This document shows positions 23,851-32,698 of a DNA stretch of 64,000 nucleotides, one piece after another; position 1 is the stretch's first letter; each line of letters starts with the position of its first letter. The DNA comes from Fen-1058 sp964398185 (lineage in GTDB: Bacteria; Chloroflexota; Anaerolineae; Fen-1058): assembly GCA_964398185.1 (NCBI GenBank), contig CAYNML010000028.1:1-64000 (forward strand), read 5' to 3'. The notes beneath the pieces are model-generated. The model had not been told where the DNA came from. It was given only the letters and a program-made list of their open reading frames with translations, and made no database searches. Made by a program: the position numbers and the translations under genes.

Positions 23851-25467
23851 ATGAAGTCACGGCGTATCGTTTTCGACTGGCAAATTGGGGTGTTGCTGCT
23901 GGCCGCCTTGCTGGGCTGGCTGTGGAGCTATAACCGGCCGTTGGCCACGATTGAGTTGGGGCTGCTACTACTCGGCGCACTGATTTACTTCGTGCTGGCC
24001 AACCTTCCGGACCCGTTGCGCTTGGGCGGCCAACCCCGATCGGTTATTGCTGGCTTTTTAGGACTGCTCCCGGCACTGATCGCCATATACTTTGGCTTGA
24101 CGAACGACTGGTCGCGCTGGGTCGGAAAAGTGAGCGCGCTCGATCCGCTGTTGCGCGTGCTGGCCGCGTGGCCATTGAGTCAGGCGGGGCTGGATCTGAA
24201 TCCCAACGTCATGGGGGGCGTCATTGCAGCGCTGCTGCCGTTGCAGGTTGTGGCGCTGCGCCAGACGCGCCGCTGGATCGCCGTACTCTTAATTGGCCTG
24301 TCGCTGTTGGCGCTGTTGCTTAGCCAGGCGCGCGGCGCCTGGCTGATGCTGCTACTGGTCACCGGTATGTGGCTGTTGTGGCGCTTTCTCACACGCCGGC
24401 TGGCGAATGTGCGGCACGCCCGCTGGACATGGATCGTCATCGTGCTGACGGGTGGAGCGCTGTGGGCGTTGGTACTGCTGGCTACGCCAGTAGGCAGGTG
24501 GTTGCTCAGCCTCAGCGGTGATCGCGGTTACATCTGGCTCAACAGCATCGATCTTATTGGCGACTATGCGCTAACGGGGCTGGGGCTGGGTGGATTTGAA
24601 ATGGCGTACTCCGCCTATGCTCTGCTGGTGCATGTCGGTCATACCATGCACGCCCACAATCTGTGGCTGGACGTCTGGTTGAATCTGGGACTATTGGGCG
24701 TGGCCGCTCTGGCGGGCGCGATCATCAATGCAGTGTGGCCGCGCTCGAACCCTACGCCGTGGCGCATGCCCGCGCTCATGGCGCTGGGCATACTCTTGCT
24801 GCACACCCTAGTCGATGATTCGATCTTCGGCTATGGCGGGGCTGGAATTCCGGCGTTGTTCATTCCGTTGGGCCTGCTCATTCGATCGGGTCCCGCTGAT
24901 CCCGCAGAGACTGCGGCACGTCGATTACGCTGGCAGCCGGCGTTTGTCGTGTGGGGCGTGGCCATCGTTGGCCTGATCATCGGCTTGATTCTGCCGCAGG
25001 GCCGCGCCGTGTTGGAAGTAAACCTGGGAGCATTGCAGCAGACCCAACAAGAATTACTGGGCTATCACTGGCCGGATGTACCGCTACAAGATGTGCTGCG
25101 GCGGCCAGAATCAGCGTTGAGTGAGGCTGTCCCGCACTACCAGCAGGCGCTGCAACTGGATGCGAACAATGCGGCAGCGCACCGGCATCTAGGACAGATC
25201 GAATTGGCGCGTGAACAGTACGAGTCGGCCTGCCAGCATCTGACGGCGGCTTACGCCACGAATCCCAACCAACGCGCCACACGCCAACTGTTAGGCGAGT
25301 GCGCAGCGCTGAGCGGTGAGATCGATCGGGCGGTAGAATTGTGGAGGCCGATCGACTTGAGCCAACAGCAACTGCGGATTCGACAGTGGTGGTATGAGGA
25401 ATATCTGCGCCAACCCGATCGGGCGGCAGCGCTACAACGGGCGCTTGCGGCACTGGGTCAAAATTGA
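23851..25467 (+). CDS. O-antigen ligase/polymerase-type membrane protein with TPR tail
   Basis: A 538-residue protein with about ten to twelve transmembrane helices and a Wzy/WaaL-like periplasmic loop: GLGLGGFEMAYSAYALLV with HTMHAHNLWLDVWLNLGLLG, carrying the conserved His-Asn region. Residues from about 420 form TPR-like repeats (YQQALQLDANNAAAHRHLG, LTAAYATNPNQRATRQL). Such proteins polymerise or ligate undecaprenyl-linked oligosaccharides. It lies between the radical SAM gene and a sialidase-like gene whose ribosome site overlaps this stop codon. A second member of the family is at 37631-39097. Confidence 0.87.
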   Translation: MKSRRIVFDWQIGVLLLAALLGWLWSYNRPLATIELGLLLLGALIYFVLANLPDPLRLGGQPRSVIAGFLGLLPALIAIYFGLTNDWSRWVGKVSALDPLLRVLAAWPLSQAGLDLNPNVMGGVIAALLPLQVVALRQTRRWIAVLLIGLSLLALLLSQARGAWLMLLLVTGMWLLWRFLTRRLANVRHARWTWIVIVLTGGALWALVLLATPVGRWLLSLSGDRGYIWLNSIDLIGDYALTGLGLGGFEMAYSAYALLVHVGHTMHAHNLWLDVWLNLGLLGVAALAGAIINAVWPRSNPTPWRMPALMALGILLLHTLVDDSIFGYGGAGIPALFIPLGLLIRSGPADPAETAARRLRWQPAFVVWGVAIVGLIIGLILPQGRAVLEVNLGALQQTQQELLGYHWPDVPLQDVLRRPESALSEAVPHYQQALQLDANNAAAHRHLGQIELAREQYESACQHLTAAYATNPNQRATRQLLGECAALSGEIDRAVELWRPIDLSQQQLRIRQWWYEEYLRQPDRAAALQRALAALGQN

Positions 25468-25477
25468 GGCTCTGACT

Positions 25478-28150
25478 TTGCGTATTTCGCTGAAGTATTT
25501 TGTCGTCGTTATCCTATTGCTTGGGCTGCTGAGCGTGGCGGCCGTCGCTCGCCTGGTGGCGCAAGCGAATTCTACTTCCTGGACGCAACCGGTCAATGTC
25601 TCACAATCGGGTGCAGCCTCGCGGCCCGCTATCGCAGTAGCCGGCGATGGCAGCCTGCATGTGGTTTGGTGGGACGCCGTGGAAGGCGAACAGTACGCCC
25701 GAACGGCAGGAATCACTTCGACGGTATGGACTGCGCCGCTAACCCTGCCCGATATCATCGGACGGCGCGGGCTTGATCCCATCACCAACCGCGAGACGAT
25801 AGAGCCGCCGAATGAAGTGCGCCTGGCGACCAATTCCGGCAACACGCTACACATCTTCTGGCGCGACTCGAGCGACGGTTTGTTCACGGCGCAGGCGGTG
25901 AACGGCAGCTGGGGCAAAACAACAACCCTGGCGCCAACGGTCACGCGCTTGGGCACAGCCACCGACATAAGCGGCACACTCCGCCTGATCTACGTGCGTC
26001 CGGTTGAAGCGGACGGTGGGCCGGCGGGTGTCTACCTGCGTGTTCATGATGGAACCCGCTGGAGCACTGACAGACTGATCAGCGCCTCCCCGTATTTCCG
26101 AGCTGCCTCAGCCGAGAATCTGCACGTAAGCGTGGCAGGCAACGGCCGTGGTGAAACGCTGGCGATCTGGAATGATCCGCAGTTGAATCAGTCGCTGCTG
26201 GCGCGCTCGGACAACAATGGGAGTACATGGAGCGCACCCATTCCGCTGACGGGTACGCAGTCGCTTCCGATTCGGAATGCGTCCATTGCCGCAGCATCCG
26301 ACAACACGTTTATCCTGCTATGGCAGGACAGTGCGGGCGGCAGCGGCTGCAGTTATATGCAGCGCGTCTCACGCGATGGGGGCCAGACGTGGAGCGCGCC
26401 AACGCGAGTCCTCCGCAGCGCCACAGTCTGTCCGACAACGCTGCAATTCATGCCGGACGCCGACGGTAGTTTATGGGCCGTGGGGCACACTGGGGTCGGC
26501 CCAGAGGGCGGTGTCAGCCCAGCCATGCTGGCAGTGTGGGATGAAGAGGCGTGGTCCGAACTCACTGCTGCCTCGCTCAACTTCTTCGATCAGAGCAAGA
26601 GCCGCGAGGTAACTTTAAGCTGTATGCAAGCAGCAGTTGCTGGCCAGAGTGCTGCCATCGTCGGATGTGATACCGCCGGTGACGTATGGGCGGCGCGCAA
26701 CGCCACAGAATTGAACAGTCTGATCGAGCGCCTGCAGCCGGTGTGGTTACCGCTGCAAGTGGTATCTGACCGGAACGACAACCTGGCGATGAATGGACTG
26801 CCCGTGATGATCGCTGATCGGAGCGGGAATTTGCACGCCATGTGGAGTGAAAGCACAGGCACACAAAATGATACCGCGCTCGTGGCAGCCAGCCGGATCA
26901 ATGGCCGCTGGTCGTTACCGGCCAAAGTACTGCGTTCACCATCCAGCGCAGGGGTAACCGCCAATCAGGCAGAACAACCGACGCTGGCGATTGATGCCGG
27001 CCAAAAAGTGCATGCCGCTTGGACGTCCGGACTTTTCGGTTCACTCTATTACAGTTGGGCCCCGGTAAGTGACGTAGGATCGGCGCAGCGATGGGCGGAG
27101 CCGTTGCCACTGATTACTCCGGGAACCATCGCCAGCAAGCCTGATCTGGCTGTTAATCCAGCGAGCAGTGATATCTATCTCATTTACACAATCCCATACA
27201 ACGAGGGCCGCGGTGTTTACGTGCTGCGGTCATCTGACGGCGGCGGCACCTGGTTGACGCCGACCCTGGTGTTCGACGCCACCGCTGCGCAGTGGCCGGG
27301 TGTCGATAAAGCCCGCTTGGTTTACGATTCGGCCTCGCAGGTTTTACACGCTGCCTGGCTGCGCACCACTCTGCCCGGCACGACTGGGTCTCAGGCTCTG
27401 TACTACGCCCGATCATCCGATCAGGGTCAGACATGGAGTAAGCCACAACTGATTGTTGAGGGACAGGTTGACTGGCCACGCCTAGCGATTATTAACACGG
27501 GCCAGGTATATCTGGCCTGGAATCTTGCGCCGGGACAATCTGCCGCAACACTATCCGGTTCAAACACGGTTTGGGGACAACTGTCCGCAGACGGTGGTGA
27601 AGAATGGTTCGCGCCCTCCGCCGTTTTTGAATCCAGCGAGATCAGTGGACCGATCGGGTTGTATGGGAACAGCGCAGGGGCGTTGTACATCGCCGCTGTC
27701 GGGCGGGACGCGAGCAATCAAAGCGCCTTGCTGTTTGCAGAGTGGGGCGGTCAAGCGTGGCGGGGACGCGAATCAGTGCCGCTGGGTCAGGGACCCGCCG
27801 CCGGCAATGCGGCCGCTCTGGCTGGCACCTCAGGACAACTGGAAGCCCTGCTCAAGTTGCAGATCTGGAACAATGCGGGAATGCCCAGTTTTGAGGTAAC
27901 CAACACAGGACGCCCTGTGGCAACCACGGCCGCCACACCCGCCCCGACATTTACGCCAGTACCGACGGTGACGCCAACCGCTACACCCCTACCGACAGCA
28001 ACAGCCACGCCGCGCCCCTCCCTGCCCAATCTCGGCACTCAACCGAAAGGCATCAGCGGCGGGATGCCGCCACTGGTGCTCGGCGGGAGCGTAGCAGGCC
28101 TCCTGGTGTTTATCGCGGTGCTGGGTATCACGCTCAGGAGAAGGAGATAA
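25478..28150 (+). CDS. Membrane-anchored sialidase-like (Asp-box) beta-propeller protein
   Basis: About 890 residues. The start is probably TTG 25478: a TGAGG site overlaps the previous stop, and the signal sequence YFVVVILLLGLLSVAAV follows. The body has repeated Asp-box motifs of BNR/sialidase propellers, such as DNNGSTWSAP, SRDGGQTWSAP, SSDGGGTWLTP and SSDQGQTWSKP. The C-terminus has a Thr/Pro linker, a hydrophobic helix (VLGGSVAGLLVFIAVLGI) and RRRR, so it is probably anchored in the membrane and displayed outside. Sialidase catalytic Arg residues cannot be confirmed by eye; it may bind or trim the polysaccharide. It is coupled to the epimerase gene, whose ATG overlaps its stop by one base. 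Confidence 0.8.
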   Translation: MRISLKYFVVVILLLGLLSVAAVARLVAQANSTSWTQPVNVSQSGAASRPAIAVAGDGSLHVVWWDAVEGEQYARTAGITSTVWTAPLTLPDIIGRRGLDPITNRETIEPPNEVRLATNSGNTLHIFWRDSSDGLFTAQAVNGSWGKTTTLAPTVTRLGTATDISGTLRLIYVRPVEADGGPAGVYLRVHDGTRWSTDRLISASPYFRAASAENLHVSVAGNGRGETLAIWNDPQLNQSLLARSDNNGSTWSAPIPLTGTQSLPIRNASIAAASDNTFILLWQDSAGGSGCSYMQRVSRDGGQTWSAPTRVLRSATVCPTTLQFMPDADGSLWAVGHTGVGPEGGVSPAMLAVWDEEAWSELTAASLNFFDQSKSREVTLSCMQAAVAGQSAAIVGCDTAGDVWAARNATELNSLIERLQPVWLPLQVVSDRNDNLAMNGLPVMIADRSGNLHAMWSESTGTQNDTALVAASRINGRWSLPAKVLRSPSSAGVTANQAEQPTLAIDAGQKVHAAWTSGLFGSLYYSWAPVSDVGSAQRWAEPLPLITPGTIASKPDLAVNPASSDIYLIYTIPYNEGRGVYVLRSSDGGGTWLTPTLVFDATAAQWPGVDKARLVYDSASQVLHAAWLRTTLPGTTGSQALYYARSSDQGQTWSKPQLIVEGQVDWPRLAIINTGQVYLAWNLAPGQSAATLSGSNTVWGQLSADGGEEWFAPSAVFESSEISGPIGLYGNSAGALYIAAVGRDASNQSALLFAEWGGQAWRGRESVPLGQGPAAGNAAALAGTSGQLEALLKLQIWNNAGMPSFEVTNTGRPVATTAATPAPTFTPVPTVTPTATPLPTATATPRPSLPNLGTQPKGISGGMPPLVLGGSVAGLLVFIAVLGITLRRRR

Positions 28151-29061
28151 TGGCGACATATCTCGTTACTGGCGGAGCCGGTTTTATCGGCTCGCATGTT
28201 GTTGAGACTTTGCTGCAGCGCGGCGAGCAGGTGTGCGTATTGGATAACTTTGCCACCGGTAAACTGGAAAACCTGCAGCCGCTTCCCGCCGTCGAGCTGC
28301 GCGCGGGCGATATCCGCGACATGGAAACCGTGCGCGCCATGGTCGGTCGTGTTGACTACGTGATTCACCTAGCCGCCATGGTCAGCGTTTCAAAGTCAAT
28401 GCTTGAACCCGACGAATGCCATGCCGTTAACGTGAACGGCACGCTGAACATCCTGAACGCCGCGCGTGAATTCAAGACGAAACGCGTGGTTTTGGCTAGC
28501 TCGTGCGCGGTGTACGGTGACAACGAACAACTGCCGTTGAGCGAAACTTCGACCGTGAATCCGCTCTCGCCTTATGCGGCGACCAAACTGATCGGCGAGG
28601 TATACTGCCAGAATTACTACCGCGCCTTCGGCGTGCCGACGGCGTGCCTGCGCTTTTTTAACGTCTACGGTCCGCGGCAGGATCCCAACGGCGACTATGC
28701 TGCGGTCATTCCGAAGTTTGCACAGCGGCTTAAGCAGGGGCGCGCGCCTATCGTCTACGGCGACGGCCTGCAAACACGCGACTTTGTCCACGTAAGCGAC
28801 ATCGTGCGCGCAGTACTGCTGGCTTGTGAGCATCCGCAAGCCGTCGGCCGAGTCTTTAACGTCGCCACCGGACGCGAAGTTTCCATTCTCGATTTGGTGG
28901 AGGAGTTTAGCGCTTTGATTGGCTCTAACCCGACGCCGGATTTTCAGTCACCACGCGCCGGCGACATCAGGCGCAGCACGGGCAGTGGTATACTGGCGGC
29001 GGAGTTACTGGGCTTTCAGCCGCAGGTTGCGCTGCGTGCCGGCTTGCACACCATCCTATAG
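28150..29061 (+). CDS. NAD-dependent sugar epimerase/dehydratase (GalE-like)
   Basis: A 303-residue short-chain dehydrogenase of the extended type. YLVTGGAGFIGSHVVETLL is the NAD-binding GxxGxxG region, VVLASSCAVYGDNEQLP supplies the catalytic Ser, and SPYAATKLIGE the Tyr and Lys. FFNVYGPRQDPNGDYAAV and GDGLQTRDFVHVSDIVRA are typical of UDP-glucose 4-epimerase-like enzymes. It likely supplies an epimerised nucleotide sugar for the locus. AGGAG lies just before the overlapping TAATG junction. It is slightly shorter than GalE (about 330-340 residues). Confidence 0.9.
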   Translation: MATYLVTGGAGFIGSHVVETLLQRGEQVCVLDNFATGKLENLQPLPAVELRAGDIRDMETVRAMVGRVDYVIHLAAMVSVSKSMLEPDECHAVNVNGTLNILNAAREFKTKRVVLASSCAVYGDNEQLPLSETSTVNPLSPYAATKLIGEVYCQNYYRAFGVPTACLRFFNVYGPRQDPNGDYAAVIPKFAQRLKQGRAPIVYGDGLQTRDFVHVSDIVRAVLLACEHPQAVGRVFNVATGREVSILDLVEEFSALIGSNPTPDFQSPRAGDIRRSTGSGILAAELLGFQPQVALRAGLHTIL

Positions 29062-29076
29062 GCATTAAATACGACC

Positions 29077-29967
29077 ATGCTAAATCGCACAACTTCTGCC
29101 ACAGGCACAACATCGACCGCCCTCGCGGCCGTGCGCAGTCAACCGCCGACGATCATTCAAGCCACTAAAGGCTGGTCGTCGCTGCAACTGGGCGCGATCT
29201 GGCAATATCGCGAGCTGCTGTATTTTCTGGTGTGGCGCGACGTGAAAGTCCGCTACAAGCAGACCGCCCTGGGGGTGCTGTGGGTGATCCTGCAACCCGT
29301 CATCAGCATGGTGGTCTTCAGCGGGCTGTTCGGCCTGCTGCTCAATACACCGTCCCAGGGCGTGCCGTATCCCGTCTTCGTGTACGCCGGCTTGCTGCCC
29401 TGGACCTACTTTGCGGGCGCGCTGGCGCGATCCTCAACCAGCCTGGTGGATAGCCGCAACTTAATCACCAAGGTCTACTTCCCGCGGCTTATTGTGCCGA
29501 TGACGGGGGTGCTGGCGGGACTCGTTGATTTCGCCGTGGGGTTCATGGTATTGATCGTGTTGATGTTGCTCTTCGGAATTGCGCCCACGTCGGCAGTGAT
29601 CTTCCTGCCCGCTTTCCTGTTGCTGGCCCTGCTCACTGCGCTGGCCTTCGGGTTGTGGCTATCAGCGTTGAATGTGCGCTACCGTGACATCGGCTATGTC
29701 ATTCCATTCCTCGTGCAGATCTGGATGTATCTAACGCCCGTGATTTACCCCGTCACGTTGATCCCGGAACAATTCCAGATTCTGCTGGGGCTGAACCCAA
29801 TGACCAGTGTCATCATGGGCTTTCGGTGGGCGCTGCTGGGGCAGGCCCCAGATAGCACGTCGATGCTGGTGATTTTTGCGCTGTCAGTGACGACCATGTT
29901 TGTCGTGTTGTTTAGTGGACTTCTATTCTTCCGCCGCACTGAGCGGACTTTTGCTGACATCATATGA
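29077..29967 (+). CDS. wzm: ABC-2 type polysaccharide export permease (Wzm-like)
   Basis: A 296-residue permease with six hydrophobic helices. YFLVWRDVKVRYKQTALGVL is the amphipathic entry helix typical of Wzm/TagG-type permeases, and LGVLWVILQPVISMVVF begins the membrane domain. The conserved 'NP' segment QILLGLNPMTSVIMGFRWAL is near residue 247. It pairs with the ATPase encoded immediately downstream, whose ATG overlaps the stop by 4 bp. This exporter type moves completed lipid-linked glycans or teichoic-acid-like polymers across the membrane. Confidence 0.92.
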   Translation: MLNRTTSATGTTSTALAAVRSQPPTIIQATKGWSSLQLGAIWQYRELLYFLVWRDVKVRYKQTALGVLWVILQPVISMVVFSGLFGLLLNTPSQGVPYPVFVYAGLLPWTYFAGALARSSTSLVDSRNLITKVYFPRLIVPMTGVLAGLVDFAVGFMVLIVLMLLFGIAPTSAVIFLPAFLLLALLTALAFGLWLSALNVRYRDIGYVIPFLVQIWMYLTPVIYPVTLIPEQFQILLGLNPMTSVIMGFRWALLGQAPDSTSMLVIFALSVTTMFVVLFSGLLFFRRTERTFADII

Positions 29968-31253
29968 GTGACACCATCATCACCGTCCATCAACTGAGCA
30001 AGTTGTACCACCTGAATCAGCTGCGACCCAAACACAACACGCTGCGCGATGCACTGGTCGACGGGATAAGCGCGCCCGTGCGGCGGTTACGGCGACGCGG
30101 CCAACCCGAGCGAGCTGAATCCGATCAGTTGTTATGGGCCCTCAAAGATCTGTCGTTTGAGGTGAAGATTGGCGAGGTGGTCGGCATCATCGGGCGTAAC
30201 GGCGCCGGCAAGAGCACCTTGCTAAAGATCTTGTCACGCATCACCGAGCCGACCAGCGGCCGAGCCGTAGTGCAAGGCCGTGTCGGCTCGCTGCTGGAAG
30301 TAGGTACCGGGTTTCACCCAGAACTGTCCGGGCGCGAAAACATCTACCTGAACGGCGCCATTCTGGGTATGCGGCGCACCGAGATCGAGCGTAAGTTTGA
30401 CGAGATTGTGGCATTCGCCGAAGTCGAGCGGTTTCTGGACACGCCAGTCAAGCGTTATTCAAGCGGCATGTATGTGCGACTAGCCTTTGCTGTAGCGGCG
30501 CACCTGGAGCCAGAAGTGCTGGTTGTCGATGAAGTACTGGCTGTTGGCGACGCTGCCTTTCAGAAAAAGTGTCTGGGCAAAATGGGCGATGTCGCGCAGG
30601 AAGGGCGCACGGTGCTGTTTGTTAGTCACAATATGAATGCGGTGCAGCGGCTGTGCCCTAAGTCGATCTTGCTAGAGCGCGGCAGGCTGCAAGAGTTTGG
30701 CCCCAGCGATGAAGTCATTACCAAGTATTGGACTTCTGGCGTGGTGGCAGCCCCGCCCGAGGAATGGGTTGATTTGTCACGGTTGGTGCACAAAGGGACC
30801 GGCCAATGCCGGTTTACTGCACTGGCCTATAGTAGCGGCAGCGAAATGTATGGCCACCAACCATACTCTGACGGTCCACTTAGCATCAAAGTGTCCATTC
30901 GCTCGGATGTCGATAGGAGCGTGGGCAGCCTAGCGATCACCATTTACGACCAATATGGCGCAAAACTAATCAACGCCGACACCGTTGCCCTGGGACGCAG
31001 TACGTCCTTGAAGGAGGGTTATAACACGCTGGAGATCAAGATCGAACAGTTGCACCTGAATCCGGGTATCTACGTGCTTGGACTGTGGCTGGCCGATCCC
31101 ATGGGCGTGGTGTTTGATCACATCGAATCGGCTATGAACCTGGAAGTGGTTGCAGCCGAACAGGAAGGTTTCGGCGCGCGCCCCATTGCCGACGGCATGG
31201 TGACGACACCGTTCAACATTCTGGACGCGGAAAGTGCGGAGCAAGCGACATGA
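29964..31253 (+). CDS. wzt: Polysaccharide ABC exporter ATPase with Wzt C-terminal domain
   Basis: A 429-residue ATPase. Walker A is GRNGAGKST near residues 76-84, the signature is YSSGMYVRLAFAVAAH, and Walker B is VLVVDEVLAVGDAAFQKKC, as usual for Wzt/TagH. The extra C-terminal region (from about 270) resembles the Wzt carbohydrate-binding beta-sandwich (SIKVSIRSDVDRSVGSLAI, FDHIESAMNLEV). That domain recognises the modified end of the glycan chain in E. coli O8/O9a. This implies export of a finished, capped chain. It is coupled on both sides by ATGA overlaps. Confidence 0.93.
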   Translation: MSDTIITVHQLSKLYHLNQLRPKHNTLRDALVDGISAPVRRLRRRGQPERAESDQLLWALKDLSFEVKIGEVVGIIGRNGAGKSTLLKILSRITEPTSGRAVVQGRVGSLLEVGTGFHPELSGRENIYLNGAILGMRRTEIERKFDEIVAFAEVERFLDTPVKRYSSGMYVRLAFAVAAHLEPEVLVVDEVLAVGDAAFQKKCLGKMGDVAQEGRTVLFVSHNMNAVQRLCPKSILLERGRLQEFGPSDEVITKYWTSGVVAAPPEEWVDLSRLVHKGTGQCRFTALAYSSGSEMYGHQPYSDGPLSIKVSIRSDVDRSVGSLAITIYDQYGAKLINADTVALGRSTSLKEGYNTLEIKIEQLHLNPGIYVLGLWLADPMGVVFDHIESAMNLEVVAAEQEGFGARPIADGMVTTPFNILDAESAEQAT

Positions 31254-32698
31254 AACGCTGGCTGCGACTCGCCCTTCTGGGCGTGCTGCTGGCCGCCTTG
31301 ACTTCGGGCACAGTCGGCGCACAGTCTGGCGCGACGGGCTGGAGCGAACCGATCGATCTGACGCAGCCCTCGCGCAATCAGCACGGCGAATTCCCCAAGT
31401 TATTGTGCGACCGGTACAACAACACACACGCGCTCTTCGGCTCCCTGCCGACGATCGATTCGCCGTCTGAGATCTACTATCGCACCGACGCCGGTGGTGT
31501 CTGGTCGGCGCCGATCGATGTGCTCTCGGTGCCAGAGCGCGTGGCGGTCCGCTTCGACGCCGTCATTTCTCCGCAGACCAATGTGCTGCACCTCATCTGG
31601 GTCAGCGCCTGGATTGATGGAGAGCTACGCTACAGCCAGGCGCCGCTGGCGCAGGCGGCTGATCCGCGCGCTTGGTCGCCGCCCACGACACTGGCCAGTC
31701 ACATCAGCAACGCCAACAATACGGGCAACGCCACGTTGGCCGTCGACCAGAATGGCGTTATCCATCTCGTGTACGGCACCTATGACGAGACAGGCACTCA
31801 GCTCGCCGTGCAGCATATGCAGACAACCGACGACGGACTGACCTGGTCGACGCCCGTCACATTGTACTCTACGGTCGCATCACAACCCTCAGACATCGGC
31901 GCACGCGTGGCGGTTGATGGCCAGGGCCGCTTGCACGTCGCCATCACAATCCGCACACAAGAATATGGCTTGGCCTCTGAGCTGGGCTACGTGCGCTCGA
32001 ATGATGCTGGTCAAACCTGGGGGCAGTATCAATTGATATCGAATGTACCCTCCAGTTTTCAGGGACTTTCGACCCTGGCCGTCTACACCTTTGGGGACGA
32101 CGAGGTTCACCTGACGTGGCACGATCCACGTCGCTTGCACCAATGGTCGTACGATGGCGGACAAACGTGGCAAGGGCCGGTGTCCATGATCGATCTTGGC
32201 GCAGCTTTCGGCGGACCGAATGCGCTGGCCAAAGACAGCGCCGGAGTGCTGCACATGGTCGCCGCCACAGGAGATGGTGTATACACCGCCACTTTTGACG
32301 GCCAGCAATGGGGCGTGCCAGAGCGCATCGACAATCGCCCCAACGATCCTCACGGACAGGATATCGTCGTCTGCCAGGGAAACCGGCTGCATGTAGCTTA
32401 CTACGATCGCACAGGCGATGGACGGGTGTGGTATTTCACCCGCAGCGTGAACACGCCGCGGGTTGAACGGCAGCCAATTCCGGTGCCGACGCCCCTGCCA
32501 ACGCCCAGTGTCAATGCGCTGGGGGCGCCCGGCAGCACGCGCGAAACAAATATCACGCCAGTCGGCGAACAAGTCGAGCTGAGCCAACGCGCCCCCGAAC
32601 GAGAAGACCCGTTTACACCGTTTGTGATACCGATCGTGGCCGCTGTCGTCTTGATCGCGCTGGTCTTTGTCGTCCAATTCCGGAAGAGCCTCCGATGA
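31250..32698 (+). CDS. Second membrane-anchored sialidase-like propeller protein
   Basis: A 482-residue exported protein with signal peptide RLALLGVLLAALTSGTVGAQ. It contains several Asp-box motifs, TTDDGLTWSTP, SNDAGQTWGQ and SYDGGQTWQGP, typical of BNR/sialidase-like propellers. The C-terminus has a short Pro-rich linker, the helix FVIPIVAAVVLIALVFVVQF and a few basic residues, implying membrane anchoring. It overlaps the wzt gene and the next glycosyltransferase gene by 4 bp each, so it is embedded in the polysaccharide operon. It is about half the size of the related protein at 25478-28150. An enzymatic or glycan-binding role is plausible but unproven. Confidence 0.8.
   Translation: MKRWLRLALLGVLLAALTSGTVGAQSGATGWSEPIDLTQPSRNQHGEFPKLLCDRYNNTHALFGSLPTIDSPSEIYYRTDAGGVWSAPIDVLSVPERVAVRFDAVISPQTNVLHLIWVSAWIDGELRYSQAPLAQAADPRAWSPPTTLASHISNANNTGNATLAVDQNGVIHLVYGTYDETGTQLAVQHMQTTDDGLTWSTPVTLYSTVASQPSDIGARVAVDGQGRLHVAITIRTQEYGLASELGYVRSNDAGQTWGQYQLISNVPSSFQGLSTLAVYTFGDDEVHLTWHDPRRLHQWSYDGGQTWQGPVSMIDLGAAFGGPNALAKDSAGVLHMVAATGDGVYTATFDGQQWGVPERIDNRPNDPHGQDIVVCQGNRLHVAYYDRTGDGRVWYFTRSVNTPRVERQPIPVPTPLPTPSVNALGAPGSTRETNITPVGEQVELSQRAPEREDPFTPFVIPIVAAVVLIALVFVVQFRKSLR

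Noticed and set aside
31889..32677. Antisense frame of 262 codons opposite the second sialidase-like gene
   Set aside because: The sense frame has a signal peptide, Asp-boxes and an anchor and is operon-coupled.
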